DNA from: Thermodesulfovibrio sp.
Lineage (GTDB): Bacteria; Nitrospirota; Thermodesulfovibrionia; Thermodesulfovibrionales; UBA6898
Assembly (NCBI GenBank): GCA_013824615.1
Contig: PNOC01000037.1
Coordinates: 1 to 36,297, forward strand
Direction: 5' to 3'
DNA: 36,297 bases
The notes beneath the pieces were generated by a model that saw only the letters and a list, made by a program, of their open reading frames with translations, was not told where the DNA came from and made no database searches. Shown here piece by piece: positions 24,654-32,702 of the stretch (its first letter is position 1; every line of letters starts with the position of its first letter). Both the position numbers and the translations under genes were made by a program.

Positions 24654-25229
24654 TCAGCGAACGCAGGCGACCAGCGGCATGGTCTCCGGAACAAACATCG
24701 ACCGGCCGAGATGGACTATTTCCGGGCGCTGCTCCCTGTTCCGTTTCAGGTCAAACGTAAGGCAATACTCGGGGCCAAACGGCCTGACACTGAAATCAAA
24801 ACCTTCAATGTCATTGCGCAGTTCAAGCCGGAACACGACTGTTTTCTGTTTAAGACGAACATCACTGAGCAGTGTGGTATTGTGAGCCTGGAGGCCGGCA
24901 ATCACTCCTGACTCAACCTGAATACTGCCGGAATAGATCGTGGGCTTCCCCGGAGTCTCGAAACCGAAGCGGTCCGACTTTGCCACCCTGACGTGCCAGG
25001 CATTGCCGTTCCTCCAGAGATAATAGCCGCCCCCGGCCCTTATGGCGGACATGTCGGGCTGGCCCTCAAACATGGCCGTATGCGGAAATTGCGCTCCGCC
25101 GGGCTGAAGCAGGGAAGGTTCAGATCCCGGGGGACCCAGAACTGCATTGCACGACGACAGCAATAAACCAGAAAGGGCCAGCAGCAACACCTTATAAACA
25201 ACTCGCCTTAGCCAGATCAGTTTCAGCAT
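24654..25229 (-). CDS. Small lipoprotein of unknown function
   Basis: I do not recognise the family. Starting at the ATG at 25229 gives 191 residues with a basic n-region and lipobox LSSC (Cys27); a start 29 codons earlier would bury the signal peptide. The mature part (YYLWRNGNAWHVRVAKSD, SGSIQVESGVIAGLQAH, VVFRLELRNDIEGFDFSVRP) looks like a single beta-rich domain. A perfect TTGACA lies 30 bases upstream, but the matching -10 would give almost no leader. It lies 52 bases before the NHL gene, probably in one transcript. Confidence 0.75.
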   Translation of the reverse strand: MLKLIWLRRVVYKVLLLALSGLLLSSCNAVLGPPGSEPSLLQPGGAQFPHTAMFEGQPDMSAIRAGGGYYLWRNGNAWHVRVAKSDRFGFETPGKPTIYSGSIQVESGVIAGLQAHNTTLLSDVRLKQKTVVFRLELRNDIEGFDFSVRPFGPEYCLTFDLKRNREQRPEIVHLGRSMFVPETMPLVACVR

Positions 25230-25397
25230 AAACCTATAGAAACATGTTCCAGGTAAGATGTCAAGAATTTTCCGGAAATAAATATGTGAACTACCAGGGA
25301 ATTCTTCCTCGGCCACTGCAGTTGGCGATTTATACGGTTGTATCTGTTAATATATCATCGTTGATCATGAGAAAAGCCATCCTGAGCGAAATACAGC

Positions 25398-26975
25398 ATG
25401 CGTCGTAACGCGGTCATTGCCTACCTGGCCCTTCTTGTCGTCCTGTCACTCTTTCTATTGCGTCCTATTGCAGATTCTGATTTTTTCTGGCACCTAAAAA
25501 CCGGAGAATGGACCTGGGAAAACCGGCAGTTGATGACTAAAGATATTTTTTCCTATACTACGCCCCCAGGGCTCACGGCAAGAGAACAGATCATTCTCAC
25601 TTCCTACTGGCTCAGCCAGATATCCTATCATCTGTTTTATCTCCTCGGAGGTATACCGGGAATCTTTGTCCTGCGGGCACTTCTTGCTGCGGGGATCTTA
25701 TATTTTATGGTAAGAAGAAAACACGGTGATGATGCACTGTTCGCAGGACTGCTGGTCCTTTGTTTCATTGTAATCTTAAAGCTCTATCCCACGGAAAGAC
25801 CTCAGGTGTTTTCATTCCTCTTCTTTGCCATGCTCCTCTATTTCATGGAGAAGATCCTGGACTCTCGGACCTCTCAGCCGCGAACGTATGTCGCCATGCT
25901 CCCACTGCTGATGCTCCTCTGGGCAAACTTTCACGGGGGGGTAATCCTTGGCCAGGGGGTGATCGTCCTTGTTTTGTTAACAGAGGGGATAAAGTTTCTT
26001 CACCCCTTGCTCAGTCCTGCTGGAAAGCAGGAATACAGACAACTCCTGACTGCAGGCCTGGTCGGACTGGCTGCCTCCCTCATCAATCCCAACACATACC
26101 ACTTGACTGTGGAGCTTTACAGATCGTCCCTGTATCACACCGCCTTTCTCCTGGAGTATCAGTCAACCGTTAATCTCTTCACGGAACAGAAGGAGCCGGC
26201 CTTCATTCTGTTCTGGCTGCTGGAACTCGCAGCAGGCCTCGGCATTCTTCTTAGAACGAATAAGCTTAACATCACCGAGGCTGCGCTGCTTGCCGGCACA
26301 GGCTACTTTGCCTTCACCCGCATGCGCTATATTCCTTTTTTCCTGATCGCAGCACTGCCGGCCATCGGTAAGTATTATTCAGCAACAGGTTTCTTGAAAC
26401 TGGTGAGAACAGGCGTTTTTTCCCTTGCCCTGTTTGCTGCTGTTTTCTTTAGCTGGCAGATGCGTCCGGTCCTGCCCTATGTTTCTTCCGGGACATTGAT
26501 ACAGGACAATATCTTCCCGGTATCTGCTGTTGATTTTATCGCGGCCAACAATCTCAGGGGGAATATGTATAATTATTACGACTGGGGAGGGTATCTGATC
26601 TGGAGGCTTTCCCCTGAAAGGAAGGTCTTCATCGACGGCAGGGTGCTGAATGAACATATCTTCAAGCAATCCCTTAATATTGTCAGCGCAAATTCTTCCC
26701 TCATCATGGGACAGCCTGCCTGGAAGTCAGTACTGAATGCCTACTCGATAAACTATGTAATCACCCGCTATATCTTCCCGGACAACGGTAGCATCGTGCC
26801 TCTTGTCCCCGCGCTGCTGGCGGACAGCGAGTGGATACCGGTCTTCTTCGAGTCCGGGGCAGCCGTCTTTGTCAAGAGATCTCCTGAAAATTATCCCGTC
26901 ATCCGAAAATATTCGATCCCCAGGGAGGCTGTCCGCAGTGAGCTCAGCAATCTGACCGGCAGTCCCCCCCCCTGA
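25398..26975 (+). CDS. Polytopic membrane protein, GT-C glycosyltransferase-like (copy B)
   Basis: A 525-residue paralogue of the protein at 21783, with the same order of helices and blocks: RPIADSDFFWHLKTGEW, DIFSYTTPP, REQIILTSYWLSQISYHLFY, GGIPGIFVLRA, RPQVFSFLFF, WANFHGGVILGQG, NMYNYYDWGGYLIWRLSP, VFIDGRVLNEHIF and a C-terminal YSIPREAVR. The DSD in the first external loop is kept, supporting a functional acidic site. It is divergent from the small lipoprotein gene and convergent with the second unknown lipoprotein. The last codons contain nine C in a row (26964-26972). The ribosome binding site is weak. Function as a GT-C transferase is inference, as for copy A. Confidence 0.78.
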   Translation: MRRNAVIAYLALLVVLSLFLLRPIADSDFFWHLKTGEWTWENRQLMTKDIFSYTTPPGLTAREQIILTSYWLSQISYHLFYLLGGIPGIFVLRALLAAGILYFMVRRKHGDDALFAGLLVLCFIVILKLYPTERPQVFSFLFFAMLLYFMEKILDSRTSQPRTYVAMLPLLMLLWANFHGGVILGQGVIVLVLLTEGIKFLHPLLSPAGKQEYRQLLTAGLVGLAASLINPNTYHLTVELYRSSLYHTAFLLEYQSTVNLFTEQKEPAFILFWLLELAAGLGILLRTNKLNITEAALLAGTGYFAFTRMRYIPFFLIAALPAIGKYYSATGFLKLVRTGVFSLALFAAVFFSWQMRPVLPYVSSGTLIQDNIFPVSAVDFIAANNLRGNMYNYYDWGGYLIWRLSPERKVFIDGRVLNEHIFKQSLNIVSANSSLIMGQPAWKSVLNAYSINYVITRYIFPDNGSIVPLVPALLADSEWIPVFFESGAAVFVKRSPENYPVIRKYSIPREAVRSELSNLTGSPPP

Positions 26976-26995
26976 ATCAACGGAAGAGTCTGCGT

Positions 26996-27012
26996 GCCCG
27001 GCGACACCGGGC
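26996..27012. terminator. Perfect GC-rich hairpin between convergent genes
   Basis: GCCCGG (26996-27001) and CCGGGC (27007-27012) pair around CGACA, 20 bases after the copy-B stop and touching the stop codon of the opposing lipoprotein gene. There is no T run on either strand, so termination is uncertain. Confidence 0.35.
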
Positions 27013-28022
27013 TACTGATTATCAGGCGTATTGGAAAGGTTTCTTGTTTTCACGGCTGCGTTGTCACGAGTGCGGAGATTTTCCCGGACGTTGAGTGCCA
27101 GCTTCCTGATATCAATGAGCCCCTCACGCGTAATGACATCAGACGACATCTTCTCTGACATATCGGCAGGAGATACCGCTGCTATTTCAGGAACAATAAA
27201 GAGTTTTTCCTCCCCATAATGCTGCTCAAGATCACGATAAAAATCATCGAGGCAACGGCCGACGTATCCTCCGCCAAGCAGTATTTCCTTCGGTCGCACG
27301 GCATAGAGGAACTTCAGAAGAAGTTTGCGATCCTTCACGCTTAACATCCCCCTGCTGGGTTTCCGCGAGTACAGGTATAAGACAGAGTCTGATTCATTCG
27401 TCACCTCGTTCAGAAACCGCAGGTATTCATTCTGAGCATCACGAAATTTATAGGCAGAAAAATCCTTATATCCCTTCGGCAGAATCATAATGACCAGCTT
27501 CTTTTCGGTGGAAACATACTCCAGAAAATCACGCAGCACTTTTTCCTGGGCCTTCATCAGCTTTGCCTTGCCCGAGAAGGCCGTCGCACTGAGAAAGCGG
27601 TCCATCGCATTTTGCGTCGTTGCCCCGGTCAGATTATCAGGGAACAGCTCGCTGTCATGAAAAAAAGTATAGTAGGCAGGGTGAACAATAATATATACAG
27701 AACCGTTCGCGAGATATTTGCTGAACTCGGCATACTCACGTTCCGGTACCTGGTGCAGGTTTTTGAACATCGGCTTCTGGTATGCCCTCTGAATCCAGAG
27801 GGGGTCCTGCTCAATGCCGGAATTCCGGCCTTTAATTTGATGCAGGATTTCTTCAGCATGCTGCGGATCCATGGAAATGCTGTTTCTGACATTCATTGCC
27901 GGCGGCTGGATGCTCATGGAAACAGTACTCGCACACCCTGCAAGGGTCCCCGCACCTGCAAGCGCAATAAACACTGAGAGAAGTGCGATTAAACGCCTTC
28001 TTTGTCTGTCAAATAGTATCAC
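27012..28022 (-). CDS. Lipoprotein of unknown alpha/beta family (copy B)
   Basis: A 336-residue paralogue of the protein at 19784, starting at a GTG preceded by GGAG, with lipobox LAGC. Shared blocks: VYIIVHPAYYTFF, LRDFLEYVSTEKKLVIMILP, LRFLNEVTNESDSVLYLYSR, LLLKFLYAVRPKEILLGGGYVGRC and LFIVPEIAAVSPADM. Conservation is highest in the strands and Gly-rich loops and lowest in the N- and C-terminal 50 residues, which is what one expects of a folded alpha/beta domain with flexible ends. It faces copy B of the GT-C-like gene, as copy A lies in an operon with copy A of that gene, so the two families probably act together. I cannot name a function. Confidence 0.88.
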   Translation of the reverse strand: MILFDRQRRRLIALLSVFIALAGAGTLAGCASTVSMSIQPPAMNVRNSISMDPQHAEEILHQIKGRNSGIEQDPLWIQRAYQKPMFKNLHQVPEREYAEFSKYLANGSVYIIVHPAYYTFFHDSELFPDNLTGATTQNAMDRFLSATAFSGKAKLMKAQEKVLRDFLEYVSTEKKLVIMILPKGYKDFSAYKFRDAQNEYLRFLNEVTNESDSVLYLYSRKPSRGMLSVKDRKLLLKFLYAVRPKEILLGGGYVGRCLDDFYRDLEQHYGEEKLFIVPEIAAVSPADMSEKMSSDVITREGLIDIRKLALNVRENLRTRDNAAVKTRNLSNTPDNQ

Positions 28023-28074
28023 TGACTCCGCTGTAGGGCACGAGAATATTCAGTTTGAACGTTTCCATATGACT

Positions 28075-28088
28075 GTGTTATTTAACAC
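28075..28088. promoter_or_regulatory. 14-bp palindrome upstream of the copy-B lipoprotein
   Basis: GTGTTATTTAACAC is a perfect inverted repeat of GTGTTA around TT, 53 bases upstream of the GTG start at 28022 and suitable as a dimer-binding site. The two-base centre argues against an RNA hairpin. Confidence 0.4.
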
Positions 28089-28113
28089 TAATGAGCGACT
28101 TTTCACTCAATGT

Positions 28114-28146
28114 TATATTCTGGCTATATTCTGGCTGTATCCTGGC
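28114..28146. repeat. Three tandem 11-bp repeats (TATATTCTGGC)
   Basis: TATATTCTGGC at 28114-28124 and 28125-28135 is followed by TGTATCCTGGC at 28136-28146. The period is about one helical turn, so each copy shows the same face, as in arrays of regulator boxes. The remaining parts of the 356-bp gap (28023-28378) hold no credible gene. Confidence 0.6.
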
Positions 28147-28340
28147 ATGCATGTTAACACCTTCAAAAAAAGATTTTTCTCAGTAGTACCGGATTAATCC
28201 AAGCATGATTGCAATTACTATGCCGTCCAGATTCATACAGGCAGAGGCATAGTATTCTTTCCTCACGCTTAAAAGCCTGCCGGGAATACTCAGCGCAGAT
28301 TACCTTGAAATCTCAGGTGCCGGTATCCAACCTGTTCTGA

Positions 28341-28346
28341 TATAAT
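28341..28346 (+). promoter_or_regulatory. Candidate -10 box for the rubrerythrin-like operon
   Basis: A perfect TATAAT lies 33 bases before the ATG at 28379. No convincing -35 is found 16-18 bases upstream, so this is a weak call; an activator acting from the upstream repeats would be consistent. Confidence 0.3.
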
Positions 28347-28378
28347 AAAACATACTATTATTCTCAGGGGGTATAGCG

Positions 28379-28867
28379 ATGAAAGAAGCAATAGAAACAG
28401 CGATCAAGATGGAAACGGATGCAATTGCTTTTTATAGCGAAGCAGCAAACAAGACAAACCATTCGTTCGGAAAAGAAATGTTTAAGGGGTTTGTGAAAGA
28501 TGAGGCACGCCATCTGCGGATGCTTAAGGAGATACTGAAGGGTATCGACATTGAGTTTGAATTCGTCCGGCCGAAGGAGACGATCAAAACAGTCTTCAGT
28601 GAGCAGAAAGATTCCATGCTGCAGCGCGTCAAGGCATTGGAAAATGAACTTGAAGCTATAAAAATTGCAATGCATATGGAAAAAGACGGGTTTGACTATT
28701 ATAAGGCTGCAGCTGCAAAGGCGACAGTACCAAAGGAAAAAGAACTGTTCGAGCGCATGGCAGTTGAAGAGAATGACCACTACGCTATCCTGAATGAGAC
28801 CTATACGTTTCTCGACAACACCGGCAGCTGGTATATGTATGAGGAGCGGGGCATCATTGAGGGGTAG
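28379..28867 (+). CDS. Rubrerythrin-like diiron protein without rubredoxin domain
   Basis: A 162-residue soluble protein predicted as a four-helix ferritin-like bundle. Diiron ligand patterns are spread over four helices: KMETDAIAFY (helix 1), the DEARHLRML ExxH motif (helix 2), MEKDGFDYYKAA (helix 3) and the EENDHYAIL ExxH motif (helix 4). There is no C-terminal CxxC pair, so it lacks the rubredoxin-like centre of classical rubrerythrin. Such proteins reduce peroxide or handle iron in anaerobes. An AGGGGG site precedes the ATG. The flavoprotein gene starts six bases after its stop, so a flavin/iron-sulfur partner may supply its electrons (inference). Confidence 0.92.
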   Translation: MKEAIETAIKMETDAIAFYSEAANKTNHSFGKEMFKGFVKDEARHLRMLKEILKGIDIEFEFVRPKETIKTVFSEQKDSMLQRVKALENELEAIKIAMHMEKDGFDYYKAAAAKATVPKEKELFERMAVEENDHYAILNETYTFLDNTGSWYMYEERGIIEG

Positions 28868-28873
28868 CCTGAT

Positions 28874-29443
28874 ATGAAGACCATTGCATTCCTTGGCAGC
28901 CCGAGGAAAGATGGCAACACAGAGCTGCTGCTGAACGAGACGATCAGGGGCATCGAGTCGGCAGGAGAAACGGTCAGGACCTATGCGCTCAACCTGATGA
29001 AGATAGCGCCGTGCCAGGACTGCGGGGGCTGCGAGAAATCCGGTGTCTGCATCCTTGATGACGACATGAACGCGCTGTATGAGGAGATCAGGACTGCTGA
29101 CCGGATTATACTGGCCTCGCCGATCTTTTTTTTCGCGCTGAGCGCACAGTCAAAGATACTGATAGACCGCTGTCAGAGTTTCTGGTGCGAGAAGTATCTC
29201 CTGAAAAAGCCGCTGCCCGAAGGTCCTCACGGTAGAAAAGGCCTGTTGCTGCTTGTCGGCGGTATGAAAAAAGAGATCGGCATTGAATGCGGAGACGCCT
29301 CGGCAAAGGCCTTCTTCAGGACAATCAGTGTTAAAGAACATAAAGTCCTCGGGTTCCTGGGCGTAGACGCCAAAGGCGCTATTAAAGACCACGCCTCGGC
29401 ACTGCAGGAGGCATTTGAGGCAGGCAGAGCACTGGTAAGCTGA
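28874..29443 (+). CDS. Iron-sulfur flavoprotein-like NAD(P)H-dependent FMN reductase
   Basis: A 189-residue flavodoxin-fold protein. GSPRKDGNT (8-16) is the FMN phosphate loop of this family. CQDCGGCEKSGVC (Cys47, 50, 53, 59) is the compact CX2CX2CX5C motif that holds a 4Fe-4S cluster in archaeal-type iron-sulfur flavoproteins. The SPIFFFALSAQSKILIDRCQSFW segment is the usual core. The likely reaction is transfer of electrons between a cluster and FMN to a redox partner. It starts six bases after the rubrerythrin-like stop, which fits a peroxide- or oxygen-reducing pair. GAGGGG precedes the start. Confidence 0.93.
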   Translation: MKTIAFLGSPRKDGNTELLLNETIRGIESAGETVRTYALNLMKIAPCQDCGGCEKSGVCILDDDMNALYEEIRTADRIILASPIFFFALSAQSKILIDRCQSFWCEKYLLKKPLPEGPHGRKGLLLLVGGMKKEIGIECGDASAKAFFRTISVKEHKVLGFLGVDAKGAIKDHASALQEAFEAGRALVS

Positions 29444-29503
29444 AGGTAAAATCTTGCTGCCGGATTACAGCGGGTAACCCTTCAGCCATCTGACCGGTAG
29501 ATT

Positions 29504-30478
29504 ATGAAATACCCTGAATATATCCAGCTCTACCCCACCCTGCGGTGCAACCAGCGCTGTTCCTTCTGCTTTAATGATACCAGTGGCGGCGCTATGTATG
29601 GAGATATGCGGCATGGGGATGCATCGAAGCTCCTTGGCATTATGGAATCGCATGGCATCAGAGAACTGGATATCATGGGAGGGGAACCTTTCATGCTGTC
29701 CTGGATGCCGGACTTCATCCGGGAGGCTGTCAATCGGAAACTTGCAGTCAATATCAGCACAAACGGCAGCCTTCTGCCGGCGCTGCAACAACTTGACGGC
29801 CTGCGCTCCGACCTGCTGACAATCGGTATCTCTCTGGAAGGCAGCACCCCGGGTGCGCATGATTCTCTCACTGGCGGTTCTAACTTCCACGCGGCGATAG
29901 AAAGCCTGAAGTGGCTGCTCAATACAGGGCTCAATCCTTTGGTGAAAACCGTCGTAAGCGCCGACACTGTTGATGAAATACCGTCAATTATCAGTCTAAT
30001 CAGGCAAATGGGTGTCCGGCGATATTTTCTGATCCATATGGACTACTTTTCGGCTGACCCCTTGTTCCGGGAGAAGGTAATGAGTTATCAGGAATATATG
30101 CGGACTACCGGCCAGATCCTTGCAGAAAACAAAAATATGGAAATCGGGAGAGTAACCGCCTCCTGCTTCAACGGGACTGCGGCGGCAATGAACGTGCGCT
30201 GCGCAGGAGGAACAAAGAAGCTTGCGGTAATGCCTGATGGTTCTGTCCTGCCCTGCAATCTTTTTCAGGGCTTCCCCGAATTCCGGCTCGGGAACATTTT
30301 CTCCGACTCCCTGCTGCATATTATGTCACAACAGAAACTTGAATTTTTCAGGACTTTCCGCAGTAATCAATGCCGGGTATCGGACTGCGACAACAGAACC
30401 TCCTGCACCGGAGGCTGCCCTGCGCACGGATATTATCACCACCGAAACCCTGATAATCCGGATATCCGCTGCCTCTGA
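29504..30478 (+). CDS. Radical SAM enzyme with SPASM-like domain
   Basis: A 324-residue protein. The radical SAM cluster motif is CNQRCSFC (Cys15, 19, 22; CX3CX2C), followed by the GGEPF motif and an ISTNGS strand that bind S-adenosylmethionine. The C-terminal part has SPASM-type cysteines: RCAGGTKKLAVMPDGSVLPCN, then CRVSDC, SCTGGCPAHG and a terminal RCL, enough for at least one auxiliary 4Fe-4S cluster. SPASM enzymes modify peptides or proteins or act in haem d1/b-type tetrapyrrole synthesis; the substrate is unknown here and no small precursor peptide gene is visible. It starts 60 bases after the flavoprotein stop, probably in the same operon. Confidence 0.93.
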   Translation: MKYPEYIQLYPTLRCNQRCSFCFNDTSGGAMYGDMRHGDASKLLGIMESHGIRELDIMGGEPFMLSWMPDFIREAVNRKLAVNISTNGSLLPALQQLDGLRSDLLTIGISLEGSTPGAHDSLTGGSNFHAAIESLKWLLNTGLNPLVKTVVSADTVDEIPSIISLIRQMGVRRYFLIHMDYFSADPLFREKVMSYQEYMRTTGQILAENKNMEIGRVTASCFNGTAAAMNVRCAGGTKKLAVMPDGSVLPCNLFQGFPEFRLGNIFSDSLLHIMSQQKLEFFRTFRSNQCRVSDCDNRTSCTGGCPAHGYYHHRNPDNPDIRCL

Positions 30479-30491
30479 TCATCGGCAAGGC

Positions 30492-32702
30492 TCATGGACA
30501 GACAGCAGTCTCCGGATAAGGGATATTGACGTATATGAGTCCGGCTCCCCACCACATGTCTGTTCCGCGATAGGTGTAGTACGTTGGCGTATAGACCTTT
30601 GGACAGGAGGCCCTGCTGCCGCAGATTGCCGGATCGCTGGTTACCTCAGTTTGATCTTTTACCGCATGTCCAGGAAACAGGAACGATTCATCAATATGCG
30701 TCCAGAGGTCGCCACCGCCAGGTGTACGCAGCCATTTATTGTAAATACCATAACTGAACTGATAGTCCGTGAGGATATACAGCACTCTCCTGTGTGCACC
30801 CGGGTCTATTTTTGCATAATGATAATTATATTCAGCAGGGGAGGCATCCCTTGGCGCATTGTCGGGTGAGAACCTGATATAGATGTCCTGGACATCATGG
30901 CTGTAGACGTCCCATTGGTCCGCCCTGCCATCTTTATCCTTATCAAAAAGAGTTACTGCAGCAGGACTGCCGGCTGTATACCACTGCGCATTGAGACATA
31001 TCCTGTCCATATTGTTGAAGAGGTCAACCGGCGTAGGTTCGCTGATATCTTTCTCCCCGACGGCAACGGCATTGGCCTCTGTTCCGATTGTCCCGGTATA
31101 GACCACATAGAGATACACATTGGTTGCATCCAGCGGCACGGAATTGCTGCTGAAGTCAAAGGCTGCTTCCCGCGGAGCCCCTGCTTCAAGTCTCTGCGCC
31201 GCAATCGTATCCGAGGCTGCATAGGAAAACACAGCCTGCCCCGGCTTCTTGTATTTGACTATAGCCTGAAGCATACCGTTGGGCATGGCTTCTGTGATTG
31301 ACATATTTCTGAGCTTAACCCGGATTTTATCAAAGGCCTTTGCAGTAGCTCCATCCGCCGTGGCATAGACGTATTGGGCCGGGGGAGTGATCTTGATACG
31401 CCGGCTGGTGACATACCCGGCCACGGCATCGTCTTCATTACCCATCTTGCCCCTGAAGACGAGGGTGTATTTACCGGGCTCTTTGGCATCAGAGATTATC
31501 GGCAGGCTGATCACCGTGCTTTTCTGCGAAGCATTGATTGTGAGCTTCCCTCTCCAGACCTGCATCCTCTCATCCTGAGAATTGTCGCTATAAATCTCAA
31601 ACAGACCGGTCAGGTCTTCTTTCGAATTGTTTGAGATCACATACCCAGGAGAGGAGCCCGATTGAAAGGTCAATTTAATGTCGCCCCGGAAAAAGTAGTC
31701 CAGCAGACCAGCCGAGTAGCCGACTGCACGGGGGATGAGAAAAGATGCGTATTCCCTATGGATTCTGTCATTGAGAGAATATACCCTTTGCGTAAATCCA
31801 TACTTCTGCATTTCAAAGTCCAAATAAGAGTAGGCAGACAGGCGATCAATCTGTCTTGATAAAACAGGGCGATAATTATCTGTTGCATACCCCTGCAGAT
31901 ATTTCACGTCAAACTGCATTGAACCCATCAAAGGATCTACGAAGGTTTCCCTGGCGATCCATTCACCAATGGGGACTGGCAATGAATATTTCGCATCATC
32001 AATATTCGTGTTACGGCTTAGAAAACTCCTATTCGTGAAGTCAGCAAGCCCCTTGCCGCTGTTTGTCCAGAACTTGTCAAATAAATCCTGAGCGACTGCG
32101 CCATAACCTCCATATGAGAGTGTACCTATCCTGCTCTTTGTATATGCTTCATACATGTCATAATTGACAACGGAAGCGCCATGAGGATCGTTTCTGACAT
32201 GAGCAGGTACTGCCAGATCATGGGCGAGGTGGATAATCTGCCCCAAACCTCTGAATGTTTTTGCAAAGTAACCTTCTCGAGACTTCAGAACTGTGTTCGT
32301 CAATGCGTTATAGTACGAATCCCTTGCCCATTTCCAACTCCATAGATTTCCGTAATAGTCTTTTCCCCATTGAAGTGATGACTGACCCCAAGTTTGCCCT
32401 AAACCATTCAACCCCTTTCCCGATATCGGGTCATAAAAATGATTGAGACTTCTGCCTTGAAGTGCAACCATAAATGCATTTTGGTCGTCTTCCGAGTTGC
32501 TACCCATTTCCATCCATTTGCTGACCTTTACCCCATCGAATAGGCTATCTAACAATATGTTCAGATTGGCCGTCAAATATAGCCCGGTATTTGATTTATT
32601 CACGGCATTTTTTGTAATTCTTTCATGTGTAATAGTTTCGTAAGCAAAGACATTTAGAGAACCGGCCAAAAGAAAGATGCCTATCAATGCTAATTTAATC
32701 AT
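30492..32702 (-). CDS. Secreted zinc phospholipase C/S1-P1 nuclease-like protein
   Basis: A 736-residue exported protein; the signal peptide ends after VFA (residue 20). Residues about 20-330 form a helical domain with histidines spaced as in the trinuclear zinc site of phospholipase C and S1/P1 nucleases: THERIT (H26), LNHFYDP (H88), HLAHDLAVPAHVRND (H158, H161, H168). I cannot assign the substrate. The second half (about 340-735) is beta-rich with Ig-like repeats and ends in a conserved-looking YTYRGTDMWWGAG segment. It overlaps the upstream lipoprotein gene by four bases (ATGA), so both belong to one operon with the transglutaminase-like gene. It converges on the radical SAM gene with only 13 bases between. 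Confidence 0.78.
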   Translation of the reverse strand: MIKLALIGIFLLAGSLNVFAYETITHERITKNAVNKSNTGLYLTANLNILLDSLFDGVKVSKWMEMGSNSEDDQNAFMVALQGRSLNHFYDPISGKGLNGLGQTWGQSSLQWGKDYYGNLWSWKWARDSYYNALTNTVLKSREGYFAKTFRGLGQIIHLAHDLAVPAHVRNDPHGASVVNYDMYEAYTKSRIGTLSYGGYGAVAQDLFDKFWTNSGKGLADFTNRSFLSRNTNIDDAKYSLPVPIGEWIARETFVDPLMGSMQFDVKYLQGYATDNYRPVLSRQIDRLSAYSYLDFEMQKYGFTQRVYSLNDRIHREYASFLIPRAVGYSAGLLDYFFRGDIKLTFQSGSSPGYVISNNSKEDLTGLFEIYSDNSQDERMQVWRGKLTINASQKSTVISLPIISDAKEPGKYTLVFRGKMGNEDDAVAGYVTSRRIKITPPAQYVYATADGATAKAFDKIRVKLRNMSITEAMPNGMLQAIVKYKKPGQAVFSYAASDTIAAQRLEAGAPREAAFDFSSNSVPLDATNVYLYVVYTGTIGTEANAVAVGEKDISEPTPVDLFNNMDRICLNAQWYTAGSPAAVTLFDKDKDGRADQWDVYSHDVQDIYIRFSPDNAPRDASPAEYNYHYAKIDPGAHRRVLYILTDYQFSYGIYNKWLRTPGGGDLWTHIDESFLFPGHAVKDQTEVTSDPAICGSRASCPKVYTPTYYTYRGTDMWWGAGLIYVNIPYPETAVCP

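Noticed and set aside
25235-25264. Promoter with perfect TTGACA upstream of the small lipoprotein gene
   Set aside because: The nearest TATAGG-like -10 is 20 bases away and would start transcription at the ATG.
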